A stretch of 64,000 nucleotides of DNA from Okapia johnstoni. Lineage: Eukaryota > Chordata > Mammalia > Artiodactyla > Giraffidae. The notes beneath the pieces were generated by a model that was not told the origin of the DNA, did no database searches, and saw only the letters and a list, made by a program, of their open reading frames with translations. Positions 1-11,491 of the stretch are shown piece after piece; position 1 is the first letter of the stretch; every line of letters starts with the position of its first letter. Made by a program: the position numbers and the translations under genes. Where the stretch lies: NCBI GenBank assembly GCA_024291935.2, contig CM044311.1, positions 22,963,001 through 23,027,000 on the forward strand, written 5' to 3'.

Positions 1-423
1 ATAAGTAAAATGACCTCATGGCATTTATTAAAAACTAAATCAGGCTTGGCATATCTACTGATGACAATACTTGATTTTTTCCCATGAGTAGTTTTACTTA
101 GATTTGTAGATATTAATGTTTCCTGACAATACAAGATTAAGGCTGCCACAGTTACTGGCTACATGTTTCAGAACAGTTGGCAAACTGGTAGCCTCCCAGA
201 CTTAATGATACTTTCAGCTTGCATTCTTGGTACAGAAAATGTTATAAAATGGAAAACAATAACAAAAACTGCACTAGATATTTTTTTAAATTACAACTAT
301 TGCAATTAAAAATTCACATACCTTAACTACAAAAAATTCAGGTGATCTGAGAATAGAAAGGAAGACAAAAATAAACGAGAGAGAAAAGCAGTGTTTATCT
401 CTAATTAGTATACACATGCATCT
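1..423. other. Unique AT-rich sequence, no feature seen
   Basis: No open frame of note, no recognisable repeat and no RNA gene. The only local structure is the left target-site copy (about 409-419) of the SINE that follows. Confidence 0.6.
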
Positions 424-640
424 GTGCTATGTGGCTTCAGTCGTATCCGACTCTGTGACCCTATGGACTATAGCCCGCCAGGCTCCTCTGTCCATGGGAT
501 TCTCCAGGAAAGAATACTGAAGTGGGTTTCCACGCCCTCCTCCAGGAGATCTTCCCAACCCAGGGATTGAACCCATGTCTCTTCTGTCTCCTGGATTGAC
601 AGGTGGGTTATTTACCACTGGTACCACCTCGGAAGTCCAA
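424..640 (-). mobile_element. Bov-tA SINE
   Basis: Reverse complement of a Bov-tA element. Reading the plus strand, the SINE 3' end (cagtcgtatccgactctgtg) comes first and the tRNA-derived head (accacctcggaagtcc) last. The motif gtatacacat occurs just before and just after the element and is the likely target-site duplication. The 77-residue minus-strand frame here is SINE sequence, not a gene. Confidence 0.93.
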
Positions 641-1890
641 TGTGTATACACATCAGGCATGAAATCATGAATGGCAAACTCCGATTGAGTACATCTGGAG
701 TATGACCTGAGACTCTTTCAGACAAGCTTCCAGCAGCTTCTGAAGCTTCTGGTGCTCAGATCAGATCTGGGGTACAAAGGTGCTGAGGGTCAGGAGCAGT
801 TTACACCCCTCATTCAATCCTCCCATCCCTGCCCATTCACTGTTGTTGATGTTGCTGGTATTACTGCACTGACATTTATTGACTTTTGAGTGTTCATTTT
901 CTGTTTCAGAAGATGGTTAAAATATATAATAGGATGGCCATTTTAAAACTAGGAGTTGCAATTTAATGTACCCAGGAGATATACTAACAAATGCAGGAGA
1001 AGAGATATTATCATGTTTTACCATTCAAATGTAATCAGTGGACTTTCAGAAACACATAGACAGACAGCTTAAATACGCTGTGCAAAAATGCAGTGATAGA
1101 TCTCAGCGGAGGATGGATGGGACAGGGACACAATAACTAAAATAAATAAACATAGAGAAAAAAGACGGAAAAGCAGAGAACAGTTGTTTTAGATGTCGGG
1201 GTACCCATGCTTAAATCCCAGTTTCAAACAGATTCTTTCTGGCACAGCTTCAGTTAGAAATCGATGTTCACAGAAATATTCAGCCTTGCTGCATTCATGT
1301 CTGTAGTGAGAGCATCTCGGGGAACTAACATGAAAAAAAAAGTGGTGGTTTTTAATGTGTTTCTTTATGTGGCTTTGATCACCACTAATAGCCAACAGAT
1401 GGGATAGATACTTTAGGGAGAGAAAAAGCTCATCGAAGTTTTCTGGCCAAAATAAGCAGTTATACTTGCAATTGCATCAGAACATTGAGAATTGTGAAAT
1501 TCTACTAGGGAAAGTTTTATAGAAAACAAAATTGTCTTAAAAGGTAGATTACTTTATTAACAGCAATTGTTCCCAAATATTTCTATTCAGGTAATTTTCA
1601 AATCATATTTTCAAATACAGATTATATTTTCTCGCAAGGCATTCTTTCTCTAGTTCTAAAATCCTTGTATTGAGTGGAGAGTTTTCATTGGCCCATTTCT
1701 GTTGAAAAGCAAAATAAAGTGAACAGAAAACTCACAAAAGATAACACAATATGGCTAGCTATCCAGACTGTAAACACATGATCGTGGAAGTCTAAAAACC
1801 ACTACCTAGGAAAGCCTCTGGCTGGGAATGGATGTGCTCAGTAAACTGTTTGGTCAAACACTGATTGTTAAAATCCTAAATATATCTTGG
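641..1890. other. Unique sequence, no feature recognised
   Basis: AT-rich DNA with a slightly GC-richer patch at 760-840. The 68-residue minus-strand frame at 1189-1395 has no recognisable domain and the composition expected of a chance frame. No repeat identified by eye. Confidence 0.5.
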
Positions 1891-1954
1891 AGATTGAAGG
1901 CATAAGACAGTGATTAGAGCCAACAATACTGTATTATAAACTTCAAGGTTTCTA

Positions 1955-2160
1955 AGAAATTAGTCCTTCATTGTTCTCACCACAAAAGAAAAAAAAAGAA
2001 AGAAAAAAGAAATGGTTATTCTGGAACATGCTAGAGGTATTAGCTAACATGATAGTGATAATCATATTGCAATTTATAAATGTATCAAATCAATATGTGT
2101 ACACCTTAACATGACACAATGTTATATGTCAACTGAATCTCAATTTAAGAAAAACTCCCC
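1955..2160 (+). mobile_element. L1 3' end fragment
   Basis: The 3' UTR of an old mammalian L1 in plus orientation. It has the block tcatattgcaatttataa, then caccttaacatgacacaatg and ttatatgtcaactgaatctc, ending in an A-rich run. These match the terminal part of L1MA/L1MB-type elements. The copy is diverged and 5' truncated, and no target-site duplication is visible. Confidence 0.75.
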
Positions 2161-2243
2161 AAAGCTGTTACCAAAGAAAAAAATTAATCAGAAAATGAAC
2201 CTCTGGCATATAAGATTAACCAAAATTTATCTTCATGCATTGT

Positions 2244-2420
2244 GACTGATCCTGGACTGCAGCACGCCAGGCCTCCCTGTACTTCACCATCTCCCGAAGT
2301 TTGCTGAAACTCATGTATATTGATTAGATGATGCCATCCAACCATCTCATCCTCCGTTGCCCCCTTCTCCTGATGCCCTCAATCTTTCCCAGCATCAGGG
2401 TCTTTTCCAATGAATCCAGG
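2244..2420 (-). mobile_element. BovB LINE 3' end fragment
   Basis: Reverse complement of the last ~180 bp of BovB. It carries ccatccaaccatctcatcct and the block ending tcttttccaatgaatccag. Only the C-terminal end of the ORF and the tail region remain, as expected of a heavily 5'-truncated insertion. Confidence 0.9.
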
Positions 2421-3205
2421 GGTAGTTATAGTTGATTCAGAGTTTTCCTCTCATATGAAAGCTGGAGGTAACAACACTGCCATTCTGCTTTTAACATTCT
2501 CAAAATGAGAAGAATTCTAACACAATTTTTTTCTTTGTTTATAGAAAGAAAATCTGTATTCACAGAATAATCTTTGAAGATTATTTCATTTAATATCATG
2601 GATATTAATAGTCAAGAAATTCAATATGAATCACAATTTGGGGATAGTCCAATATCTGTTATTCTGACTTTGCATTATTTAAAAGTTTATTGACACATGT
2701 TAGGCTTGAAAAGGATGTAATGCTTTTCTAAAATGATCTAGGTGATGTCCTTTCTTAATATCTGTACTGATTGCTAATCTGGGTCACATTTAACTATTTG
2801 AAAGCTATTAATTTCATACACAATTTAAAAGCATTTTATTATTATTTGACATAATGCATATTTTTTGCTACAATACAGTTACAGTTCCACATTGCTTTAT
2901 GGTATCTCAACACAAAACAAAGGAGATATTTATTTCAGTATAAATTTAGAGAGCTTAATACATTTGAAGAGTGATACTTAATAAGAATACATTCAATGAC
3001 ATGACTAATTTTGATATACTAATCTTACTTAGATCAAGTCCAATGTGATTACACAATTACTGATTGCATACAAGATTAGGTTTATGGGAAATGATACCAA
3101 ACAGAGCTTCCTCATTTTGGCCTTCCAAAGGTCAAGACTGAAGCTACATAATAGACTCTCCCTCTGAATTCTAAGACCAGAATCCAAATAGGATAGATTT
3201 TTCGT
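2421..3205. other. Unique AT-rich sequence
   Basis: No repeat or frame of interest seen. It ends at the left target-site copy of the next SINE. Confidence 0.5.
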
Positions 3206-3218
3206 ACTTATGCAATAA

Positions 3219-3428
3219 GTGTGTTAGCTGCTCAGTCATGTCCGACTCTTTGCAACCCCATAGACTGTAGCCCACCAGGCTCCTTGGTCCATAGGATTCT
3301 CTAGGCAAGAATACTGGAGTGGGTTGTCATTCCCTCCTCCAGGAGATCTTCCTAACTCGGAGATTGAACTCAGGTCTGTCTCCTGAACTGCAGGTGGATT
3401 CTTCACTGTCTGAGCCACCAGGGAAGTC
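3219..3428 (-). mobile_element. Bov-tA SINE with 13-bp target-site duplication
   Basis: Near full-length Bov-tA in reverse orientation, ending in the tRNA-like head gagccaccagggaagtc. The duplication acttatgcaataa is perfect at 3206-3218 and 3429-3441. A perfect 13-bp duplication suggests a comparatively recent insertion. Confidence 0.97.
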
Positions 3429-3441
3429 ACTTATGCAATAA

Positions 3442-5944
3442 ACTCACCGTTTCCTGTCTCACTGGATTCCCAGGGCAGTCTGCACTAAGCAGAATCGGCT
3501 TCTCCCCATGGTTCCCACAGGATACAGATGGTACACACAAATGAAGATAACACCTTATTTACAAAGAGACTAATTACAAAGTTGTGAGTGAGGTATAGGG
3601 AGACCATAAAGAAGAGTTCAGGGACCAGGGCAAGTAGCAGAGGAGTTGGTGTCATCAGTTGGAACAAGAGACTGATGGAAAGAGAGGTTATCGGGTACAG
3701 TTAGGAAAACAAGAGGCATTAGGGCAGGACACAGACCCAAGGAGGAAGACAGGGAAATAAAGGATCAGACCTCCTTCTCTTCCAAGTTAGGATCTCACTG
3801 GCCCATCCCATGTGACTAAAATATATGTCCGTTTTGGGGACAAGAGCAGAGTGCGATGAGGGTGGAGGGTATCTGAGAGGACAAAGGAAAGTTATCCAAC
3901 ATAAATTCTCAACAGAGTATGGAAAACATGTTTCAATTCTTTTCAAACCTGTAATTTCCTTTCTGACGTGAGCAGTCACAACAATGGATTTAAGGAGAAA
4001 AACAACAGCAATGCATAACCTGTCTTAGAGACAATCTAAATTCTCATGCAATTCCTGTCATCTTTCAGGGAAAACAGTCACGATGTAGGTTTATCCCCAA
4101 AATGGTAAATATCATTATTAAAAGAATGGATTGATTTTTGTATTTGAAAAAATTAATTAAATATGAAAAAATCAATAAGACATAAGGATACAGCATTCAG
4201 CTGTAAAGATTAAATAGAGGGAGGAAATCAAACACGCTCATGTACAAATTTAAACTGGAAAATTGTGGAAGCATAAACTGTAAAATTTTAACACAGATAA
4301 AACTGCTCTGTCACATTTTCTAGTTAAATTAACTGTTCATTTCATTTAGGACTCACATTTTGGCACCAAAACAGTCACTGTTACACATCCTGTTACTGAA
4401 AATCTTTCAAAATGTCTAATTACGCAGTTTCTGAGGTGGTGACATTTTGCTACACTGAAGCACCCTCACTGTTCTTGGATGATCCCACTCCTTAGAGCCC
4501 CTCAAAACCCACATTATGTATGCAACCCTTGCATTACACACAAATTAAATTGGTGTAGGGAGATTAGATAAACCTGTTATGACCTTATAAGCTATAGCAT
4601 ATATTATGAACAGCTGTTTACTGTGTGCATGCAATTTTGCCAACTATACATTTCCTTACAAGTACAATGTAAAGCGGGCAATTGTATTTATCTCTTGGTT
4701 TATAAACAGAACTTCATATTTGCAAAGTGAGTTTTTGAGTCAAAGGAGAAAATATGCTTTGAGAAATTTTTCTTTCGTTTTCCCTCTTCATTACTAAAGT
4801 CCTCTTCTGTTCTGTTGTGAAATTCTCTTTCATGTGTCATGGCCGTGGAAAAGCATCCTCAGATATTTCAGCATCAGTGATACTAGGTGTCACTTCAATG
4901 TCCATACTTCATCCACTTATCTTATTTATGAAAAATGTGTTGATAGATTACAAACAACATTCTATCTCATTTAAAGAATATGTCCTCATGTTTTTAACTT
5001 TCAGTCACATAAGAAAGGCTTCAATGTATTCCTATCAGAAGGTCATTCTTCAAATGAATATTCAAACATCCTTTATATTTTCCTTTACATAAGTCTAGGC
5101 ACAATTAAATTAAATCTGAAATTTTTCTTTATTTTTATAGTTTTATGATAAATTAATTTCCTCCTATGAATTTCTATCATAAACCGTATATACTTGAGTA
5201 ATCGATCTGCTCCCAGACTTGAAGCAATGAGCTGATACTAACCTACAAGAAAATAGCAACAGAAACTAGAAACTCATCTTTATTCATCATACTAGAGGTC
5301 TTCAGAACTGCCTTCAGGTACTGACAATCATATCTTCAGAAATGTACCATCACCCAAGCCCTAGCAGAAAAGGCACACCAGTGCTCTGCATCAGAGACCC
5401 CCAGCTCTCCAGCCATGACAGCACAACTAGTGGTGAAAATTTGATGAGAAAAAAGCCCGTCTGATGTTTGGCCAGCAGCCTGAGGATTATAAGCCCAGAT
5501 GCAAGTGGGAGACATCAAGCAAAATGGACATGAGATAGTCTGGGCTAGAACTGGCATACAAGAGGCCAGTGTAAGCTGAGGAATCTAGCCAGTGGAGAAA
5601 GAACTGGAGCAGACGTGCAAAGGGAGAAAATTCCATGACAGAGAGGGTGGAGAGAAGAGACTGCCCAGTCCTGAAAGTGCCCAGATAGTCAGTTCTTCCA
5701 CCCAAGCTCCTGAACAAATGCATTCATTCAAGAAACCCCTTTTTGCATGAAGTTAAATTAAGAGACTCCACATTTCTTGCAAATAAAAGACTTCCAGCTA
5801 GAACAGGCATAATGGTTAATAACAAACAATAGAATAAAACAAAAATAATAGTAATATTTTGATAATAATAATACATGCATTTTATAGGCTTTAACATAAC
5901 TAAACATATTTTTAATAAAGAAATTCAATTTTAGGCTTTCAGAA
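3442..5944. other. Unique sequence; two GC-richer patches unexplained
   Basis: A 2.5 kb stretch without a recognised repeat. The patches at about 3450-3930 and 5330-5720 are less AT-rich than their surroundings and might be decayed LTR or DNA-transposon remnants. I cannot assign them. Frames of 60-91 codons here (for example 3719-3979 minus, 4817-5092 plus) lack recognisable domains and are treated as chance frames. Confidence 0.45.
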
Positions 5945-5953
5945 CCTATTATA

Positions 5954-6043
5954 GGAGTTGATGATAGACAGGGAAGCCTGGCATGCTGCAGTCCATGGGG
6001 TCGCGAAGAGTCGGACATGATTGAATGACTGAACTGAACTGAG
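5954..6043 (+). mobile_element. BovB 3' terminal fragment
   Basis: Only the last ~90 bp of BovB in plus orientation, ending in the typical (ctgaa) tail gaactgaactga. The target-site duplication cctattata lies at 5945-5953 and 6044-6052. Such a short copy with clean flanks is a severely 5'-truncated insertion. Confidence 0.9.
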
Positions 6044-6221
6044 CCTATTATAATGAAATAACTTTAACCATTGATAGAAGATAATAACTGAGGAGAGGAA
6101 GTGGAAATAAGATGGGTGCATTGATATTTTTAGTACCTATAAAAATTCCACAAGCACAATCTTCAACTGCTACATCATAAAATATTATGTATTATATAGA
6201 TTATATTACAGTATGGATACA

Positions 6222-6395
6222 TGAGTGCTAAGTTGTTTCAGTCACATCCAGTTCTTTGCGACCCTATAGACTGTAGCCCGCCAGGTTTGTCTATGCATCT
6301 GATTCTCTAGGAAAGAATACTGTAGTGGGTTGCCGTGTCCTCCTCTAGGGATCCCTGGATCCCTCCTCCTTCCCTATGCAGGGATCAAACCTGCT
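6222..6395 (-). mobile_element. Bov-tA SINE, truncated and rearranged
   Basis: Reverse-orientation Bov-tA lacking its extreme tRNA head. The block ctgtagcccgccagg is followed by a short diverged part and by an ATCCCT-containing local duplication near 6350-6365. No clear flanking duplication. Confidence 0.88.
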
Positions 6396-6999
6396 TATTA
6401 AAAAATTGTTAAAACATACCTGCAATTCTTTTGCAATGGGATCAGTGAAAATTGATCTAAAATTCATCTTAACATTTGGAGTTATTGGTTCTTTTATGTG
6501 TTCAGATTATTTTATTTCATCTTACATAAGAAATAAAAAATTTCTTCTGTACTTCTCTTCAGTTTTTACATATAAAAATCTTCATTTTAAATGCAAAAGT
6601 AAAGGTCCTAGGTTACTTTTTAGGGTATTGATTACATGTAGCATTATCATTTATACCTTGAGCCTCATTAATATGAAATTGAGAAAGAAGATTGAGAAAC
6701 ATGAATTTGTTGTTTTTATTACTGTACAATGTCCTATAGTTGATTCTTTCTCAGTAATCCTTCATTTATGTTTCAAAAGTAATTGAGAAGCTATCTAAGA
6801 AAAAAAAATAACAATTCAAACCTAAAATCTTCAACAGAAAGAAAATGTATTCTTTCTTTCCTTGCTTTTTTTAGGTTTAAGTCTTCTAATGTGGAGATAT
6901 TGGGTAGAAGTAAAACATTAGGCCAATTCTGATGCTACATTTAATCTACCTTAAATGACTGTCACCTGGGTGTCAAATGATGGAATCAGTAATTAATGA
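6396..6999. other. Unique AT-rich sequence with a chance ORF
   Basis: Holds the larger part of a 136-codon plus-strand frame (6376-6786). That frame begins inside the SINE, is rich in Ile, Phe, Lys and Ser as expected of AT-rich DNA, and has no recognisable domain. Confidence 0.5.
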
Positions 7000-7190
7000 C
7001 TAGCACTTCATCCAAAATATCTTGTCATAAAGGGTTCTTGAAAAATAAGTGCTATCCCTCATTTTCCTAAATAAGAATCTGAAACTAAAAGAATTTGGGT
7101 AATTTGCTCCAAATCACAGATCTTATATACAGTGGAAAATTATTCAACATCTTATTTGTCTGAACTCTCTACTCAACACACTGCCTTTTA
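7000..7190 (-). repeat. MIR SINE remnant
   Basis: Diverged MIR in reverse orientation. The recognisable order is a ccctcattttcctaaataag block, gaatctgaaact, then aatttgctccaaatcacag, corresponding to the MIR core and tRNA-side region. Ancient mammalian element. Confidence 0.6.
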
Positions 7191-7287
7191 CATGATAAAC
7201 TATGTCTGATAATAGAAAGAAATCAGCTTCAGCAATTTGACCAAGGTTGCAGTCACCTCACACTCCATGTCAATGTACTCGCTCTGC

Positions 7288-7308
7288 AAAAAAAAAAAAA
7301 AAAAAAAA
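7288..7308 (+). repeat. 21-bp poly(A) tract
   Basis: An uninterrupted run of 21 A. No AATAAA signal and no recognisable retroposed sequence was found directly upstream. It may be the tail of an unidentified retroposed insertion or a simple slippage tract. Confidence 0.9.
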
Positions 7309-9103
7309 GTCCTCTTTCAGTTCTCTGACCCATCCTGGCCAGATGAAGGAGGAAAGCTGAGAAACGGTTTGTGCCTTATGGGATTCTCCTCATTCTGCTC
7401 CAGGAGAAAAGGATTAGTTGGAGCAGAATTATGCTGTTTTTCCACTGGGCAAGGAAAAAATAACCAAGCAGAAACCTACAAAGTTTTTCATACACGTATA
7501 CTTTTTTTGTAAGGACTCTACAAACTGTCTTTTGTGAATCATATGCAATATTGAATGTCAGGGAGCTTCTCTATTTTAGAACCAATAATCTTTTGAAAGG
7601 AAGGAAATGAAATCAAAGTAGACTGACCCAGTTTTAAAACAAATGACAGTTAGGGATGAAACAAAAGAAGGAAGAGGGAATGGCAAGTCTCAAACTTAAC
7701 TGACAAGCTATAAAGATCTGTAAAAGAGAAAGCTAGACAAAGAAAATTGTGCACAAGGGAAAACAGTTAAAAAAATTAAATGACTCTAATTTTCTAACAA
7801 TTTTTTGCAAGTATAAGCCTGAAATAATTACTTAGCAAAGCATTCAAAGAGATCAGAACTGCAACTAAAGACATCCTTTCTGTATATATTTTTAGTAAAT
7901 TATAAGGGTCCAAGTTTCATTATATGCTGCATTAAATGCATAGCTAGCTTTTTAAAAACTCCCATAAAAGCACTAGAGAAGAATGTTTTCAGTTCGCCTC
8001 CTCTTGTAATACAAATTCTACTTTTATCAAACTTTTGAAAATGCTCATCTTCATGATCATATTCTTAAACTACACCATCATAAACAATAAAGTTTCTCAT
8101 TTTTAAGCAAAAGTTTTTCAGTTTCTAGAGAAGATTTTCATTTTTTAACAAAGTTTCTCTCATTTTATATTTCTGTAATGAACCATCTTCAAATGGAATT
8201 GAAACACTGACTACTCCAATAAGAGGCATGAACAGTTACATCAGGTTTTGTGACTTGGGGCCAAAGTAGAGATTTATTGAAACCGCATGCTGAAGATTCA
8301 AGGAACTGCATGAATATCTACTAAAACCTCTCTACCCTTCAGCAAAGATAGGCTTATCGTAAAGTCCCTGATTTCATCTAAGCATTAAGAAACACAGGTA
8401 GATACAAAGGTACCACACTCTGAACTGATTATGAATTAACAGTAGCTAGTAGCTGTCTTTGAATAAGTTCTTGCTTTTTATCACTTTCTTGTCATCATGA
8501 CTAATACTGACTGATTATGTTCAGAGGCTTTAAAACTATTCAAGTAATCCTGTGGAGTATCCACTTCTGTTAACTGAATACTACCCATGTACTACTGTGT
8601 CCAGTACATATTGGTTTTATCCATCTCAACAAACATTTCTGAAATTGACCTCCTAGCTACCTATGTGCATATGATGAATCTTTCTACAGTGAGGCACTAA
8701 GCCTAGCTCAGGTAACAGAATGTGTCTCTGTCACCAACTGCTAAAATGTCAACTGAGTTTCACATGTGTAATAGCCACACAAAAAACAGGCATGACCATC
8801 AACCCAGACATGACTCTTTAATAGTTTCCCTGAATCAATTCTGCTCCAGAAATCTCTTTAATCTGATTTTATGAATATCAATATGGACAAGGAAAACAGA
8901 GTGAGGAAGCAAAAAGTAAGTGTTAACTGAACTCCATCTGGTCGCAGATGTGGTTCAGTTTGCCCACAATCAAACTCAGGCTTTTCACGTTCTCTGCCTA
9001 CCAGATCCTGGCCCGCTGGTGAATTACAGTTCCTGACCCACCAGTTAATTGACCTGGATCCTAAGATTAAATCCCATGAATCTTTTTTTTTTAAGTGATC
9101 AAA
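7309..9103. other. Unique sequence
   Basis: 1.8 kb of AT-rich DNA. No repeat family, RNA gene or convincing coding frame recognised. Confidence 0.5.
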
Positions 9104-9257
9104 AATTTATTTATTTATTTTTTAAATTTGAGTTTCTTTTTTTTTGGCTGCACCATGTGTCATGGGGGAATCTCAGTTCCCCAACCAGATCAAGGATCAA
9201 ACACATGCCCCCTGCAGAGGAAGCACAGTCTTAACCACCGGGCCACCACATAAGTCC
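9104..9257 (-). mobile_element. CHR-type tRNA-derived SINE
   Basis: Reverse orientation. It begins with the T/A tail (tttatttatttatttt), then ggctgcaccatgtgtcatgg, and ends with the tRNA-like head cttaaccaccgggccacc. This is the older cetartiodactyl CHR-type SINE rather than Bov-tA. Confidence 0.85.
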
Positions 9258-9539
9258 ACATTAATCTTAGTGCAGATTAAATTAGCATTCTGATACTGAA
9301 TATCAAGGTATATATTCAAAGTGTATATTATCATTCATCATATAAATCAATTTAAGTTCATTTATTTAAATATATTAAAATATTATATACTGCAACTTTT
9401 TGTAATACCATCAAATTCATGACAATTAATTATATTTCTTTATATATCATATCTTAAACAGGAATATGCCATACTTGGACAATTTTATAAGCAGATAAGG
9501 CATTAAATGGAGTTTTAATATAGATAATTTCAGCACACA

Positions 9540-9597
9540 GTTGCTGCTGCTGCTGCTAAGTCGCTTCAGTCGTGTCCGACTCTGTGCAACCCCATAC
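9540..9597 (-). mobile_element. Bov-A2 SINE 3' fragment
   Basis: Short 5'-truncated Bov-A2 in reverse orientation. It starts with the (CTG)n tail ttgctgctgctgctgctaag and breaks off after gcaaccccata. It lies just before the BovB block. Confidence 0.85.
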
Positions 9598-9639
9598 ACA
9601 GCAGTTTAGGGAACTATAATTAGATCAGATCAAGGCTAA

Positions 9640-11074
9640 GGACCTAACAGAAGCAGAAGATATTAAGAAGAGGTGGCAAGAATACACAAAAGAACTGTAC
9701 AAAAAACATCTTCACGACCCAGATAATCATGATGGTGTGTTCACTCACCTAGAGCCAGACATCCTGGAATGTGAAGTCAAGTGGGCCTTAGAAAGCATCC
9801 CTATGAACAAAGCTAATGGAGGTGATGGAATTCCAGTTGAGCTATTTCACATCCTCAAAAATGATGCTGTGAAAGTGCTGCATTTGATATGCCAGCAAAT
9901 CTGGAAAACTCAGCAGTGGCCACAGGACTGGAAAAGGTCAGTTTTCATTCCAATCTCAAAGAAAGGCAAAGCCAAAGAATGCTCAAACTACCGCACAATT
10001 GCACTCATCTCACACGCTAGTAAAGTAATTCTCAAAATTCTGCAAGCCAGGCTTCAGCAATACGTGATCCGTATTCCAGATGTTCAAGCTGGTTTTAGAA
10101 AAGGCAGAGGAACCAGAGATCAAATTGCCAACATCCACTGGATCATCAAAAAAGCAACAGAGTTCCAGAAAAACATCTATTTCTGTTTTATTGACTATGC
10201 CAAAGTCTTTGACTGTGTGGATCACAATAAACTGGAAAATTCTGAAAGAGATGGGAATACCAGACCATCTGACCTGTCTCTTGAGAAACCTGTATGCAGG
10301 TCAGGAAGCAACAGTTAGAATTGGACATGGAACAACAGACTGGTTCCAAATAGGAAAAGGAGTACATCAAGGCTGTATATTGTCACCCTGCTTATTTAAC
10401 TTATATGCAGAGTACATCATGAGAAACGCTGGGCTGGAAGAAACACAAGCTGGAATCAAGATTGCCGGGAGAAATATCAATAACCTCAGATATGCAGATG
10501 ACACCACCCTTATGGCAGAAATTGAAGAAGAACTAAAGAGCCTCTTGATGAAAGTGAAAGAGGAGAGTGAAAAAGTTGGCTTAAAGCTCAACGTTCAGAA
10601 AACTAAGATCATGGCATCTGGTCCCATCACTTCATGGGAAATAGATGGGGAAACAGTGGAAACAGTGTCAGACTTTATTTTTTGGGACTCCAAAATCACT
10701 GCTGATGGTGATTGCAGCCATGGAATTAAAAGACGCTTACTCCTTGGAAGGAAGGTTATGACCAACCTAGATAGCATATTTTAAAGCAGAGACATTACTT
10801 TGCCAACAAAGGTCCATCTAGTCAAGGCTATGGTTTTTCCAGTGGTCATGTATGGATGTGAGAGTTGCACGGTGAAGAAAGCTGAGCGCTGAAGAACTGA
10901 TGCTTTTGAACTGTGGTGTTGGAGAAGACTCTTGAGAGTCCCTTGGACTTAAAGGAGATCCAACCAGTTGCAGCTGAAACTCCAATATTTTTCCCACCTC
11001 ATGTGAAGAGTTGACTCATTGGAAAAGACTCTAATGCTGGGAAGGATTAAGGGCAGGAGGAGAAGGGGACAAAA
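9640..11074 (+). mobile_element. BovB LINE, internal 1.4 kb fragment
   Basis: Plus-strand BovB starting just before the reverse-transcriptase domain and running to near the C-terminal end. It stops at about gaaggggacaaaacc, so the last ~150 bp and the tail are missing. That is unusual because LINE insertions normally keep the 3' end. About 90 bp is also missing near 10970, between aaccagttg and cagctgaaac. Loss of the 3' end implies a later deletion or rearrangement. Confidence 0.95.
9737..10784 (+). pseudogene. BovB reverse transcriptase, broken ORF
   Basis: RT domain of an RTE-class LINE, which primes cDNA synthesis at a nicked genomic target. The first frame (9737 to about 10230) covers the palm entry and motif A (FIDYAKVFDCVDH). 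A 2-nt loss near 10230 then shifts the frame. The continuation frame holds GKGVHQGCILSP and the catalytic YADD codons at 10491-10502, and ends at a stop at about 10782-10784. The active-site residues are kept, but the ORF is split and lacks the endonuclease, so it is not functional. Shadow antisense frames in this block are ignored. Confidence 0.92.
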
Positions 11075-11104
11075 CCTAAAAAAATGTTCAAAATATTTTT
11101 TACA

Positions 11105-11365
11105 GAGCCTTCCCTGGTGGATTAGTGATGAAGAATCCACCTACCAATGCAGGAGACATGGGTTCAATCCCAGGTCCAGAAGATCCCATGTGCCATGGAG
11201 CCCCTATGCCAAAAGTATTAGCATGTGCTCTAGAGTCCAGGAGCCACCACAGTGAGAAACCTGTGCACTGTAAGTACAGAGTAGCCCTGCTTCTGGCAAC
11301 TAGAGAAAGCCTGAGCACAGCAATGAAGATCCAGCAAAATAATAAATAAATTAAATTTTAAAAAT
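11105..11365 (+). mobile_element. CHR-type SINE, near full length
   Basis: Begins ccttccctggtggattagtg and has the tRNA-like block gcaggagacatgggttcaat. It continues with the CHR body (gtgctctagagtccaggagc; gcaactagagaaagcctgag, slightly diverged) and ends in an AATAAATAAATT tail. It lies directly after the truncated BovB, so it may mark the breakpoint that removed the BovB 3' end. Confidence 0.85.
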
Positions 11366-11491
11366 ATACTTTGACATTTGCATTCAAATGAAATAAATTC
11401 AGTATATTAAAGCAAATGTGATACCAATAATTTTTCTGCACCTTAAATTAGTAACAATGAATATTCAACTATTTAAAATTATCCTTTTGCT

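Noticed and set aside
3450..3930. GC-richer block as a possible LTR
   Set aside because: No terminal TG...CA structure, polyadenylation layout or flanking duplication could be established.
6376..6786. A 136-codon plus-strand frame, possible membrane protein
   Set aside because: It starts inside a SINE, its hydrophobic composition follows the AT-rich DNA, and no domain or splice context is visible.
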